This document shows positions 55,245 to 63,895 of a DNA stretch of 64,000 nucleotides, in pieces. Numbering within the stretch: position 1 is the stretch's first letter; each line of letters begins with the position of its first letter. The DNA lies in the NCBI GenBank assembly GCA_947446025.1, contig CANFEY010000010.1, positions 20,447-84,446 on the forward strand, read 5' to 3'. The notes under the pieces were generated by a model. That model was given only the letters and a program-made list of their open reading frames with translations. It was not told where the DNA came from and did no database searches. The position numbers and the translations under genes were made by a program. Source of the DNA: Bryobacterales bacterium (GTDB lineage: Bacteria; Acidobacteriota; Terriglobia; Bryobacterales; Bryobacteraceae).

Positions 55245-56273
55245 CTAGGCTCTTGCGAGTTCGGCCCGCACGATGGCCGCGCCTTCCACCATCGCCCGCA
55301 TCTTGCCGTCCGCCACCTCGCGAGCCAGATACTTCATGCCGCAGTCGGGCGCGATCACCAGCCGCGCCGCGGGGACGTAGGGAAGTGCCCGGCGGATCCG
55401 CTCCGCCACCGTGGCGGGAGATTCGATTTCGGGCGTCGACAGATCGAGGACTCCCAGGATGATCGTCTTCTCCGGCAAGCCGGCCAGCACCGAACAATCC
55501 AGGTTCGATTGAGCGGTTTCAATGGAAATCTGCCGCACACCGGTCTTGCCGAGTTCGGTGAGGAACGAGTAGCCCGAAGGCCGCTCATGAATGATGGCCG
55601 CGTAACCGAAGCACAGGTGCACTGCTGTGGTTTGCGCGATCCCGTCCAGCGCGCGGTCCAGGGCCTTCAAGCCGTACAGGCGGGCCTTCTCGGGCCGCGC
55701 CTGCATGTAGGGCTCGTCGATCTGGACGATGTCCGCGCCCGCGGCGAACAGGTCCTTGATCTCTTCGTTCACGGCGGCCGCGTAATCCATGGCCATCTCT
55801 TCCGGATCCCGGTAGAAATCGTTCTGCGCCTGTTGCGACATGGTGTACGGACCCGCCACGGTGATCTTGGTGCGGCGATCCGTATTGGCGCGCAGGAATT
55901 GCAGGTCGCGCACCTCCACCGCGTGTTTGCGCCGGATTTTGCCGGACACGCGGGGCACTGGATTTGGATGTCCGCTGCGGTCCAGCGCCGTGCCGGGGTT
56001 ATCCAGATCCACGCCTTCGAGCGCCGTGGCGAAGCGATTGGAGTAGCTCTCGCGGCGGATCTCGCCGTCGGTCACGATGTCTAGCCCCGCGCGCTCTTGT
56101 GCTCGAATCGCCATGATGGTGGCGTCATCCTGCGCCTCCTCAATCCACTCTGGAGCAATGCGCCAGAGTTCCTTGGCGCGCACACGCGGCGGGAATCTTC
56201 CGGCCAGCTTCTTACGGTCGATCAGCCACTCGGGCTGCGGGTAAGATCCAACAAGCGAAGTAGGCAGCAGCAT
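55245..56273 (-). CDS. Cobalamin-independent methionine synthase-like (MetE C-terminal domain) protein
   Basis: A 342-residue protein of the UROD/MetE-like superfamily. LLPTSLVGSYPQPEWLIDRK is the family opening, DIVTDGEIRRESYSNRF follows, DIVQIDEPYMQARP is the core, and zinc ligands appear as HLCFG (about 240) and PDCGMKYL (near the end). It is the short core-only form and is probably not a true methionine synthase; in an aromatic operon it may handle methyl transfer or demethylation (inference). ATG 56273 is seven bases after AAGGA. Confidence 0.86.
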   Translation of the reverse strand: MLLPTSLVGSYPQPEWLIDRKKLAGRFPPRVRAKELWRIAPEWIEEAQDDATIMAIRAQERAGLDIVTDGEIRRESYSNRFATALEGVDLDNPGTALDRSGHPNPVPRVSGKIRRKHAVEVRDLQFLRANTDRRTKITVAGPYTMSQQAQNDFYRDPEEMAMDYAAAVNEEIKDLFAAGADIVQIDEPYMQARPEKARLYGLKALDRALDGIAQTTAVHLCFGYAAIIHERPSGYSFLTELGKTGVRQISIETAQSNLDCSVLAGLPEKTIILGVLDLSTPEIESPATVAERIRRALPYVPAARLVIAPDCGMKYLAREVADGKMRAMVEGAAIVRAELARA

Positions 56274-56284
56274 GCGAAATCCTT

Positions 56285-57349
56285 TTAGTCGATATTCTGT
56301 TCGCGCCACAATCCAAGAGCCTGTTGCGCGGGGCGGTCAGAGAAGCTGAAGAGCACCGATTCGGGCCCCGCGAAATGCGACACGGGGCACCAGGAGGGAA
56401 GCATGAACACGTCGCGAGCCTTCCAGTGCAGCTCAGTTGCGCCGGCCTGGGTGCGGCCTTCGCCTTCCAGCGCGCAGTAAATCGTCGCGTCCGTGGAGCG
56501 GTAGGGCAAGCCTGCAAACCCGGCGGGCAGCGATTGCACAAACGCGGCGATGGTCGGCATGGCGAAGCCTCCGCTGGCGGGGTTGGAGAACTGCATCTTG
56601 ATTCCGTGCCGCGGGTCTCCTGCGCCCGCGCGCCGCAGGCCGTCCAGGACCGAGCGCGTTTGCGCATACGGATAGGTGAACACCGGAGACGCCGCGCCGC
56701 GCGCTTGCGCCCGATTCTCATAGCCGTAGGGCAGCAGGTTGTTCCCGTAGCGCAGACCGGACGCGCCCTCCGTCTCGGTTACCGGCTGCGTTCCATCGGG
56801 ATAGTGCTCCGCGAAACTGGTATCGAACAGGTTCACGATGGGCACGTCCAGCACGTCCAGCCAAACCACGGGGTCCGGGCTGGCGTTGCCGTGGTCGTGA
56901 AAGGTCCACGCCGGCGTGAGGATGAAATCTCCGGGATGCATGGTGGTGCGCTCACCATCGACGGCGGTGTAGGCACCGGAGCCTTCCACGATCAGGCGGA
57001 TCGCGGAGGCCATGTGGCGGTGTGTGGATGTGACTTCCCCAGGCAGCACCAGTTGCAGCCCCGCGTACAGACTCTGGGTGATCTGCGAAAGGCCGCGCAC
57101 GCCCGGATTCTCCAGCACCAGCACACGGCGTTCCGCTTCCTGGGCCGTGATCAACCGTCCGGCTTCCATCAAGAGCGGGCGGAGTTCGTCATAACTCCAA
57201 GCGGCGGGAACGCAGGCAGGACGAGGCTCCGGCGTGACCAAGCGAGCCAGGGCTTCCCACAGCGGGGCCGTGTTCTTGCCATTCAGACGGCCGTAGAACT
57301 CCTGCCGCTGGGCCGTGACCTCGGGAGAAATGAAAAAGGCCGGTTCCAT
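56285..57349 (-). CDS. Gentisate 1,2-dioxygenase-like bicupin
   Basis: A 354-residue bicupin ring-cleavage dioxygenase. The N-terminal iron site is TSTHRHMASAIRLIVEGSGA (HxH) with ILTPAWTFHDHGN (third His); the C-terminal half, VFMLPSWCPVSHFAG, lacks a full site, as in gentisate dioxygenases. It would open gentisate (2,5-dihydroxybenzoate) to maleylpyruvate with Fe(II) and O2; 1-hydroxy-2-naphthoate or salicylate are alternative substrates. It follows the FAH-family gene by nine bases. Confidence 0.9.
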   Translation of the reverse strand: MEPAFFISPEVTAQRQEFYGRLNGKNTAPLWEALARLVTPEPRPACVPAAWSYDELRPLLMEAGRLITAQEAERRVLVLENPGVRGLSQITQSLYAGLQLVLPGEVTSTHRHMASAIRLIVEGSGAYTAVDGERTTMHPGDFILTPAWTFHDHGNASPDPVVWLDVLDVPIVNLFDTSFAEHYPDGTQPVTETEGASGLRYGNNLLPYGYENRAQARGAASPVFTYPYAQTRSVLDGLRRAGAGDPRHGIKMQFSNPASGGFAMPTIAAFVQSLPAGFAGLPYRSTDATIYCALEGEGRTQAGATELHWKARDVFMLPSWCPVSHFAGPESVLFSFSDRPAQQALGLWREQNID

Positions 57350-57358
57350 GATCCCTCT

Positions 57359-58222
57359 CTACACAGCTGCTACTGTCACGCTCATGGAGCCGATGTTTTG
57401 AATGGTAGCAACCACAGTGTCGCCCGGAACAATCGGACTGACGCCCTCCGGGGTGCCGGTCAGAATCACGTCCCCCGGATGAAGCGTGTAGAACGATGAG
57501 GCCAGTTCGATCAACTCCGCCACGCCTAGGATGAGGAACCGCGTATTGGAACTCTGCCGGGCCTCGCCGTTTACGGAGAGAGATAAGTCGAGCACGCTGG
57601 GATCGGCGATCTCGTCGGCGGTGACCAGCCACGGTCCCAGCACGGTGTAGGAGTCGGGCGACTTGCGGAAGCTGCGGTCTTCTGAGCCGCGGATGGTGAT
57701 ATCGAGGCCGATGGAGTAGCCCGCGACGTATTGCAGTGCCTCCGCCGCGGAAACCTGATGGGCGCGCTTGCCGATGACGAAGGCCAGCTCCACCTCGTGA
57801 TCAGTGCGGCGGTCTGGATGACGAACTTGGATACCTTCTCCCGCACCTACCAGCGAACTGGTGGCTTTGAGAAACAGTCCCATGGAATGGATGGGGGCCA
57901 TGTGGGCCTGATTGCCGTGGTGCAGCTGCGCGTCGCCGCGGACTTCGTCCAGGTGCTTCTGATAGTTGACCGGGGCAGCCACGATCTTTCCTGGATTCGC
58001 CACCGGACTGAGCAGCTTGAGACCCGCCAGCGGCACTGCGGGGCATCGAGGCGCGATCTCCCGCACGCGGGCGCAAACTTGATCCAGGTTCGCGATGAGG
58101 GGATCGAAGCGGGGCAGTGGATAGCTCCACCCAGGCAGCACATCCAAGGCCGCGGTCACATCCCTTACCGAAGATCCCTCCACCAGTCCCAGGCGATTTT
58201 CACCGTATCGGCACAAGCGCAT
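57359..58222 (-). CDS. Fumarylacetoacetate hydrolase-family protein
   Basis: A 287-residue FAH-fold hydrolase. VANPGKIVAAPVNYQKHLDE is the N-terminal family element; metal ligands are in DHEVELAFVIGK and GYSIGLDITIRG; FYTLHPGDVILTGTPEGVSP is the conserved C-terminal motif. In gentisate pathways this step cleaves fumarylpyruvate to fumarate and pyruvate. First gene of the operon; ATG 58222 is nine bases after a TATACT -10-like box on the minus strand. Confidence 0.88.
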   Translation of the reverse strand: MRLCRYGENRLGLVEGSSVRDVTAALDVLPGWSYPLPRFDPLIANLDQVCARVREIAPRCPAVPLAGLKLLSPVANPGKIVAAPVNYQKHLDEVRGDAQLHHGNQAHMAPIHSMGLFLKATSSLVGAGEGIQVRHPDRRTDHEVELAFVIGKRAHQVSAAEALQYVAGYSIGLDITIRGSEDRSFRKSPDSYTVLGPWLVTADEIADPSVLDLSLSVNGEARQSSNTRFLILGVAELIELASSFYTLHPGDVILTGTPEGVSPIVPGDTVVATIQNIGSMSVTVAAV

Positions 58223-58241
58223 AAGGTAGCAGTATACATGC

Positions 58242-58257
58242 CCGCTGGCACCAGCGG
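58242..58257. promoter_or_regulatory. Palindromic operator candidate between aromatic operon and 58306 gene
   Basis: CCGCTGG-CA-CCAGCGG is a perfect 7-bp inverted repeat with a two-base centre. On the minus strand it lies just upstream of TATACT (58236-58231), the putative -10 of the FAH operon, where a repressor or activator dimer would act. No regulator gene is adjacent. Confidence 0.5.
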
Positions 58258-58305
58258 TGAACACTCTGTATGATGATACGAACCCCCGTTTGGAGGCGAG
58301 GCCTT

Positions 58306-59577
58306 ATGAGAGCACGCTCGTTCGCAGTCTATTGCACTTTCGGCGCCGTGGCCGCGTTCACTTGGTTGTGGCCGGTGACTCCCGGAGCCTTCGCGCAGCA
58401 GCAGCAACAGAAGGGCGGCGGGCAGAACCCGGCGGCCTTCGGCCGGGGCAATACGCCAACGTTTCCCGGTCCCCCGGCGGGAATGCAGGCGCTGCCGTCG
58501 GATCTGTTCACCTCCAAGAACTTCTACAAAGACCAGGCTCTGTGGACGGACCAGCGCTACTTCCGTTGCAACACGCCTCGTCAGATCACGGACATTTGGA
58601 CATCCAACCGCATTGGCAAGAACCCGCCCGCATCGGCTTCGTGGGGTGAGTGTAGTGCCGACTATGGGCGCGACAAGATCCTCAGTCCGTATCCCTACAA
58701 GACCGCGAAAGAACACTACGACGCGCTGCGGGCGAAGGCGGCGGGCGGTCCCACGGTTTACACCAAGTCAACAGTTCCCGACTGGGATGGCTGGTATGGC
58801 CGCGACAATTCGTATGCCAGCTCGCAGTGGACCTGGGGGACGATCAACCAAGTCCCCACCATCCTCTCCGTGCTCACGCCGGAGTATCAGAAGCGCATGG
58901 TACAGATGAATTTTCATGAGGGCGTGGACAACGCGCCGCAGTGGAACGGTTCGTTCTGTTATCCGGAGGGCTTCATGCGCTGGTGGTCCCAGGCCTCGGC
59001 AGGCGGTAACTTTCAGCTCACCACCAACGTCAACCAAGTGCAGTTCTTATCAGGCTTGGCGGCGAATTTTCTGCGCCAGGTTTTGATCGGCAAGGAGCAT
59101 GTGCAGAAGGTTCCGCAGTGGTACGGCGAAACAGTCGGTTTTTGGGACGGCACGACGTTGGTGACCTGGACCGCGAACGTGCAGGGTTGGACGCTATCGC
59201 ACTCCATGTTTGAATTCAGCGACAAGTTGAACACCATTGAGACGTATGCACCGGTTTACAACAACGGCGCTTTCGTGGGACTGGATCACGAGGCGGTGTT
59301 TTACGACACCGACGCATTTGTGGCTCCGCTGCACGTGACCATGCGCTTCAATCGCCAAGCCGGGCTGGATAATGCCACGCGGCGGTACACCTACATCGAG
59401 TGCCTGAGTAATCTGCGCAACGTGGACGGACGTCCCAGCCAGCTGACCTCGGCAAGCGACCGCTTTGTGGACTATTATGGTAGACCGTGGGCCAAAAATT
59501 GGGAGAAGCACTTCGAGGCAGGCTGGGACAAGCCAGCGAGCGATCTTCCGCAGGAAATCTTGGACATTTTTAAGTAG
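58306..59577 (+). CDS. Large secreted hypothetical protein, tandem paralog 1
   Basis: A 423-residue exported protein. ATG 58306 is preferred (GAGG a few bases upstream, signal peptide RSFAVYCTFGAVAAFTWLW); ATG 58270 is also in frame. The body is shared with the next gene: LPSDLFTSKNFYKDQALW, YFRCNTPRQ, SPYPYKTAKEHYDALRA, GGPTVYTKSTVPDWDGWYGR, YPEGFMRWWSQ and ETVGFWDGTTLVTWTANVQ. The last motif resembles the GHPD-type proteins at 50218 and 51015. No assigned function. Confidence 0.8.
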   Translation: MRARSFAVYCTFGAVAAFTWLWPVTPGAFAQQQQQKGGGQNPAAFGRGNTPTFPGPPAGMQALPSDLFTSKNFYKDQALWTDQRYFRCNTPRQITDIWTSNRIGKNPPASASWGECSADYGRDKILSPYPYKTAKEHYDALRAKAAGGPTVYTKSTVPDWDGWYGRDNSYASSQWTWGTINQVPTILSVLTPEYQKRMVQMNFHEGVDNAPQWNGSFCYPEGFMRWWSQASAGGNFQLTTNVNQVQFLSGLAANFLRQVLIGKEHVQKVPQWYGETVGFWDGTTLVTWTANVQGWTLSHSMFEFSDKLNTIETYAPVYNNGAFVGLDHEAVFYDTDAFVAPLHVTMRFNRQAGLDNATRRYTYIECLSNLRNVDGRPSQLTSASDRFVDYYGRPWAKNWEKHFEAGWDKPASDLPQEILDIFK

Positions 59578-59586
59578 AGTGAGGGT

Positions 59587-60828
59587 TTGATGAAGGCTAC
59601 AATACTGATCCCCGCCGTCGCAGCGCTGGCCGCTTTGGTGGTCCCATTCGCGCCCCTGACTACCCCGGCGTTCGGGCAAGGCAAAGGCAAAGCCCCGGTC
59701 ATAAAAGGGCCCCCCGAGGGCGTCACGCCGTTACCCATCGACTTGTTCACGTCGAAAAACTTCTACAAAGACAAAGACCTGTGGATGAACAAGTTGTACT
59801 ACCGCTGCAACACGCCGCAGGTTCTTTCCGAGGTCTGGAACAGGGGCCTGATTGGGCCAAATCCCCCAGCTTCGGCCACCTGGGGCGATTGCAACTTCGG
59901 CATTTCACGCGAATCCATCCTCAGCCCGTATGCCTACAAGACCGCCAAGGAGCACTACGATGCGCTGATGGCCGCCGCCAAGGCCAAGGGCGGGCCCACC
60001 GTGTACACCAAGGCGACGGTGCCCGATTGGGACGGCTACTACCGCCGCGATGCGCAGGCTGACCACGGGTCGGAATGGATTTGGGGCAGTAACGTGCAAG
60101 CACCAACAGTGCTTTCCCTGTTGACGCCGGAATATCAGAAACGCATGGTTCAGCTGACCTACCACGAAGCCGTTACGAACGCACCCCAGTGGAATGCGTC
60201 GTTCTGTTACCCGGAAGGCTTCATCCGCTGGTGGTCCCAGCCCTCGCAGGCTGGAAACTTCCAGCTCACCATGTCCACATGGAATGTGCAGTTTCTCTCC
60301 GGCATCGCCGACAACTTCCTGCGCCAGGTGATGATCGGCAAGACGCATGTGCAGAAGCTGCCGCAGTGGTACGGCGAGACCGTCGGCTTTTGGGACGGAA
60401 CCACGCTGGTCACGCATACCGCGAACATCCAAGGCTGGACGCTGACCCATGCAATGTTTGAGACCAGTGACAAGCTGGAGACCATCGAAACCTTCAAGCC
60501 GGCCCTCGATGCCAGCGGCAAGTTTATCGGTCTGGATCACGAGACGATTTTCTACGACCCCTTGGCCTTCGTGGCCCCGGTGCGGGCCAGCTACCGTTAC
60601 GCGCGGCAAGCCGCGACCGATGATCCCAACCGCCGCTACAACTTCATCGAGTGCCTGAGCAACATTCAGAACACGAATGGCCGCCCCACGCAGTTGACCA
60701 ACGTCGACCCGCGCTTCGTCGATTTCTACGGCCGCCCGTGGGCGAAGAATTGGGAAAAGTACTTTGAAGTGGGCTGGGATAAGCCCCAGGACGATCTGCC
60801 CACCGAAATTCTTGATATTTTTAAGTAG
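59587..60828 (+). CDS. Large secreted hypothetical protein, tandem paralog 2
   Basis: A 413-residue paralog nine bases downstream of the first, with signal MKATILIPAVAALAALVVPF. It repeats the signature blocks LPIDLFTSKNFYKDKDLW, YYRCNTPQ, SPYAYKTAKEHYDALMA, GGPTVYTKATVPDWDGYYRR, YPEGFIRWWSQ, ETVGFWDGTTLVTHTANIQG and the identical closing EILDIFK. A local duplication. The CNTP and ASxxWGxC cysteines are conserved in both and could form a disulfide. Confidence 0.82.
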   Translation: MMKATILIPAVAALAALVVPFAPLTTPAFGQGKGKAPVIKGPPEGVTPLPIDLFTSKNFYKDKDLWMNKLYYRCNTPQVLSEVWNRGLIGPNPPASATWGDCNFGISRESILSPYAYKTAKEHYDALMAAAKAKGGPTVYTKATVPDWDGYYRRDAQADHGSEWIWGSNVQAPTVLSLLTPEYQKRMVQLTYHEAVTNAPQWNASFCYPEGFIRWWSQPSQAGNFQLTMSTWNVQFLSGIADNFLRQVMIGKTHVQKLPQWYGETVGFWDGTTLVTHTANIQGWTLTHAMFETSDKLETIETFKPALDASGKFIGLDHETIFYDPLAFVAPVRASYRYARQAATDDPNRRYNFIECLSNIQNTNGRPTQLTNVDPRFVDFYGRPWAKNWEKYFEVGWDKPQDDLPTEILDIFK

Positions 60829-60836
60829 GAGAAACC

Positions 60837-61310
60837 ATGAACACGCAAACCAAAGCCTGGGCCGCGGCAGGATTCCTCGCGATCGTTACTCCGGTGCTGG
60901 CGCACCATTCGTTCGCCATGTACGATCAGACGAAGACTGTGACTCTGACGGGCGTGGTCCGTCAGTTTATTCCGCAGGCGAATCATGCCGAGCTGCAGTT
61001 CATCCTGCTGGCGCCGGATAGCAAAGGCTTGTCCAAGGGCGCTGACGGCAAGTATGTGGAATGGGGCGTCGAGATGGCCGGCTCCGCCGCCGTGGCGCAG
61101 CAGGGCATCACGCCGGCCACCTTCGGCGCAGGCACCGTTTTCAGCGTGAAGCTCAACCCCTTGCGTGATGGCACGAACTTCGGTTCCCGCGTCGGCGCGC
61201 TGGCCAAGTGCCCGGTGGACCCAGCCACCAAGAAGCCCGTGCTTCCCGCACCCGGTAAAACCTGTGACACCGTCCCCGGCAACACGCTGAGCGGCGGGAC
61301 TACATTCTAA
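60837..61310 (+). CDS. DUF6152 secreted protein (II)
   Basis: A 157-residue exported protein; ATG 60837 follows AGGAGA. After signal cleavage (PVLA) it begins HHSFAMYDQTKTVTLTGVV, then VRQFIPQANHAELQFILL, the DUF6152 signature seen also at 52981. It is longer than the first copy because of an insert (KGLSKGADGKYVEWGVEMAG) and a cysteine-bearing C-terminus. The mature N-terminal His-His is again conserved. Confidence 0.85.
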   Translation: MNTQTKAWAAAGFLAIVTPVLAHHSFAMYDQTKTVTLTGVVRQFIPQANHAELQFILLAPDSKGLSKGADGKYVEWGVEMAGSAAVAQQGITPATFGAGTVFSVKLNPLRDGTNFGSRVGALAKCPVDPATKKPVLPAPGKTCDTVPGNTLSGGTTF

Positions 61311-61318
61311 CCTACTCC

Positions 61319-61810
61319 ATGAAGCCGTTCGCCGAGTGGTTGTCCACTACAGCCCCAAGTGTCTTTATTCAGGAGCACAACGCCTGGGCCATTCCGCTGA
61401 TTCAGTCGGTCCATATCGCCGGGATCGCGGTGGTGTTTGGCTCCGTGTTCCTGATCAACGTCCGCATCCTGGGGTTGTCCGCCATGGACCAATCGCTACA
61501 GCAGGTTTCGCGGCGCTACAGTCCATGGATAAATGGAGCGCTGTACATCTTGCTGATTACGGGGCTGCTCATGGTGGTGGGTGAGCCGGTGCGGGAGTTG
61601 GTGAGCTTTTCGTTTTGGGCGAAGATGCTTCTGGTGGCGGTGGGAACGTTGATCGCGGTCCGGTTTCAGCGCTCCGTCCGCACGCAGGAGTCAGCGGCCA
61701 AGGGCCTCGCGATCCTGACCTTCGCCATCTGGACCTGCATCATTGTACTGGGACGCCTGATTGCGTATGACCATGTGTGGGGCTCCTGGTCCCCGGCGGA
61801 TTCCTTATGA
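61319..61810 (+). CDS. DUF6644-like membrane protein (I)
   Basis: A 163-residue integral membrane protein with about four helices: AIPLIQSVHIAGIAVVFGS, YSPWINGALYILLITGLLMV, FWAKMLLVAVGTLIAV and LTFAIWTCIIVLGRLIAYD. The histidine in SVHIAG and the other membrane-embedded polar residues could bind heme or metal, but no assigned role. Its stop overlaps the start of the next related gene (ATGA). Confidence 0.78.
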   Translation: MKPFAEWLSTTAPSVFIQEHNAWAIPLIQSVHIAGIAVVFGSVFLINVRILGLSAMDQSLQQVSRRYSPWINGALYILLITGLLMVVGEPVRELVSFSFWAKMLLVAVGTLIAVRFQRSVRTQESAAKGLAILTFAIWTCIIVLGRLIAYDHVWGSWSPADSL

Positions 61811-62355
61811 GCATCGCTGCGATCCTTAAGTGGCTGGAGACAACCGCTCTCGCAGTGCAAATTCGCGATTCGCTGCTGCTGTTTCCGCTGCTCGAAGCGA
61901 TCCATGTGATCGGCCTGGCCCTAGTCTTCGGCACCATCATCGTCATCGATCTGCGCCTGCTGGGCATCGCGTCATCGGAGCGCCCCTTCCATAAAGTAGC
62001 CGCCGACATTCTGAAGTGGACCTGGGCCGCTTTCGCCCTCACCGCGCTCACCGGAGCGCTGATGTTCCTCACCAATGCCACGGTCTACTACAACAATTTC
62101 TACTTCCAGATGAAGATGCTGCTGCTGCTGCTTTCCGCCGTTAACATGCTCGCGTTTGAGCTCACGGCACGGCGCACGGTCTCACAATGGGATTCCGCGC
62201 GCAGCGCGCCGCCGGCCGGGAAGCGGGTGGCGTTGGCGTCACTGCTGATTTGGCTCGGCGTGATCTTTGCGGGGCGCATGATTGGATTCACCGCCACACG
62301 GCCCACTGCGTCGGCACCCGCGAACGAGATCGAGCTCGAAGAACTCTTCAAATAG
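61807..62355 (+). CDS. DUF6644-like membrane protein (II)
   Basis: A 182-residue membrane protein related to the preceding one: LLLFPLLEAIHVIGLALVFG matches its QSVHIAG helix, followed by WTWAAFALTALTGALMFLTN, FQMKMLLLLLSAVNMLAFEL and ALASLLIWLGVIFAGRMIGF. Overlap with the preceding gene implies coupled synthesis, perhaps as a heteromer. Ends with an acidic tail (EIELEELFK). Confidence 0.8.
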   Translation: MSIAAILKWLETTALAVQIRDSLLLFPLLEAIHVIGLALVFGTIIVIDLRLLGIASSERPFHKVAADILKWTWAAFALTALTGALMFLTNATVYYNNFYFQMKMLLLLLSAVNMLAFELTARRTVSQWDSARSAPPAGKRVALASLLIWLGVIFAGRMIGFTATRPTASAPANEIELEELFK

Positions 62356-62360
62356 CCCGC

Positions 62361-62999
62361 CTATTTGCTGGCTGCGTCCCGCTTGACAGGCTTGCCGTAG
62401 ACTTCAATCCACGCCACGTCAGAGAAACCGCCCAGGCCGTGGCCGCTGCCGGGAGTGAGGTCGGCGAATCCGATTTGATCCACCTTGCTGAGGTCGACTT
62501 TATCGAGCAGGGTGCCCTTGGTCTGCACCTTGGGCATATCGAGCTTTAGCCAGCGGACTTCGGAGAGGAAGAATTCGCTCTCGTGATAGTCGAAGACGTA
62601 GCCGTCGGTGTGGTCGCCGATGAGCCACGTGCCGTCTGCCAGCTTCAGCACCGGATGCACCACGTGGAATCCTGAAGTCTTCACAAACCAGCGGATCTTC
62701 GCCTTGCCTGTGAGGTCGACCAAATTGTCCTTGTGGCTGAGGGTGAGCGCGCAGGAGGAAGCACACAGGCCGGTCCAGATGTGCGGCACGTTGCCTTCGC
62801 TGGTGACGCCGAAGTCTTCCTTACCGGCACCGTAGATGTTGAGCAGCAGGTCGGGATTGACCACGTGGGCCTGCGTGACCGGCACGTTGCCGGGGGCTTG
62901 CTTCCACGTCTCTTTGAAGAAGAGCGGGATGGGCTGCGGCTCGGGCCGTTGCGCAAAGGCCGCCGAGGCAAGAATGAGGGCGAGCAGTGTTGTTTTCAT
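62361..62999 (-). CDS. Secreted hypothetical protein, possibly beta-sandwich
   Basis: A 212-residue exported protein with signal MKTTLLALILASAAFAQ. Content is beta-rich: IPLFFKETWKQAPGNVPVTQ, LVDLTGKAKIRWFVKTSGFH, EVRWLKLDMPKVQT and GLGGFSDVAWIEVYGKPVKR, compatible with a concanavalin-like or family-16-like fold. No catalytic motif seen. It ends six bases from the convergent DUF6644-like gene and follows the VOC gene by one base on the same strand. Confidence 0.72.
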   Translation of the reverse strand: MKTTLLALILASAAFAQRPEPQPIPLFFKETWKQAPGNVPVTQAHVVNPDLLLNIYGAGKEDFGVTSEGNVPHIWTGLCASSCALTLSHKDNLVDLTGKAKIRWFVKTSGFHVVHPVLKLADGTWLIGDHTDGYVFDYHESEFFLSEVRWLKLDMPKVQTKGTLLDKVDLSKVDQIGFADLTPGSGHGLGGFSDVAWIEVYGKPVKRDAASK

Positions 63000-63000
63000 G

Positions 63001-63792
63001 TTACTTGATTGCGGAGAGTCCTTCGCTCAGTTCCACCAGCGTGCCCCAGGAGTCTTGGAACACGGCAAACCCGGCCTTCATGGCGTCCGTGTAGCGGTAG
63101 GGGCTATCGAACTTGACGCCCGCTGCTTCGAGCTTCTTCGAGAAAGCTTCCAGGCCGACGACTTCGAGACCAATGCGGTCGAGCGCGCGGCCCTTGGTGG
63201 CGGCCACCGGACCCTTAGCTTGTTCGAAGAGAATGTTGGCTCCCGGGATCTCCGCGCCGAAGTTCTTCGCATACCAGGCCTGCGCCTCCGCCGCGTTGGG
63301 GACCACCATCTTCACCGTGTCCGCCGCGATGGCAGTCGCGAGCGATTTGTTTTCCGTGATGCGCACCTTGATCTTGTCAGGATTCATCAGGTAGACCTGC
63401 GTGTTCGTGCCTCCGGGGAGCGGCTTGATGCCGGCTTCCGCCCATTTCGCGAGCGAAGCCTTGAGGTCCTTCACGGAGAACCCGATGAAGTCCACGCTGG
63501 AGCCTTCCGATCCTGCCAGATCAACCGGAGGAGAGGGAGGCGCTCCCTTGGCCTGCGCCTGCGCGCCGCCGACTACCAGAATCAGGACGCCGGGAAACTT
63601 GTTGATGCTGAGCCGTCCCCCGAACGGCGCGGGCTGTGCGCCCAGGTCCTGCCAAAACTTGTTCGCGGCATCCGTATCCTTCGCCCGGAAGACATGATGT
63701 CCACCGGAGACCCCGGCTTTGTTGGGCGTGGGCAGTTGCGCCAGTATGGGCACGGAGGTAAGAATGAGTGCGGAGAAAAATCGAAGTCCCAT
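63001..63792 (-). CDS. Secreted two-domain VOC protein (II)
   Basis: A 263-residue exported protein (ATG 63792, signal MGLRFFSALILTSVPILAQ). Two VOC halves: GGHHVFRAKDTDAANKFWQD with VDFIGFSVKDLKASLAKWAE, and VKMVVPNAAEAQAWYAKNFG with DRIGLEVVGLEAFSKKLEAA. Similar in plan to the exported VOC protein at 52010 but only distantly alike in sequence. Substrate unknown; cotranscribed with the 62361 gene. Confidence 0.8.
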   Translation of the reverse strand: MGLRFFSALILTSVPILAQLPTPNKAGVSGGHHVFRAKDTDAANKFWQDLGAQPAPFGGRLSINKFPGVLILVVGGAQAQAKGAPPSPPVDLAGSEGSSVDFIGFSVKDLKASLAKWAEAGIKPLPGGTNTQVYLMNPDKIKVRITENKSLATAIAADTVKMVVPNAAEAQAWYAKNFGAEIPGANILFEQAKGPVAATKGRALDRIGLEVVGLEAFSKKLEAAGVKFDSPYRYTDAMKAGFAVFQDSWGTLVELSEGLSAIK

Positions 63793-63895
63793 AGCGTTTG
63801 GCCGATCATAACACGGCCCCCGAATGCATGCACCCCCCACGATCTATTAAACTGGTTCAGTAGTGTCCGGCTAACGCGCGACACGCCGACGGCAA

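Noticed and set aside
63860..63880. TAGTGTCCGGCTAA-like sequence as an insertion-sequence end
   Set aside because: Resembles ends of some IS elements, but no transposase frame or matching opposite end is visible in the window.
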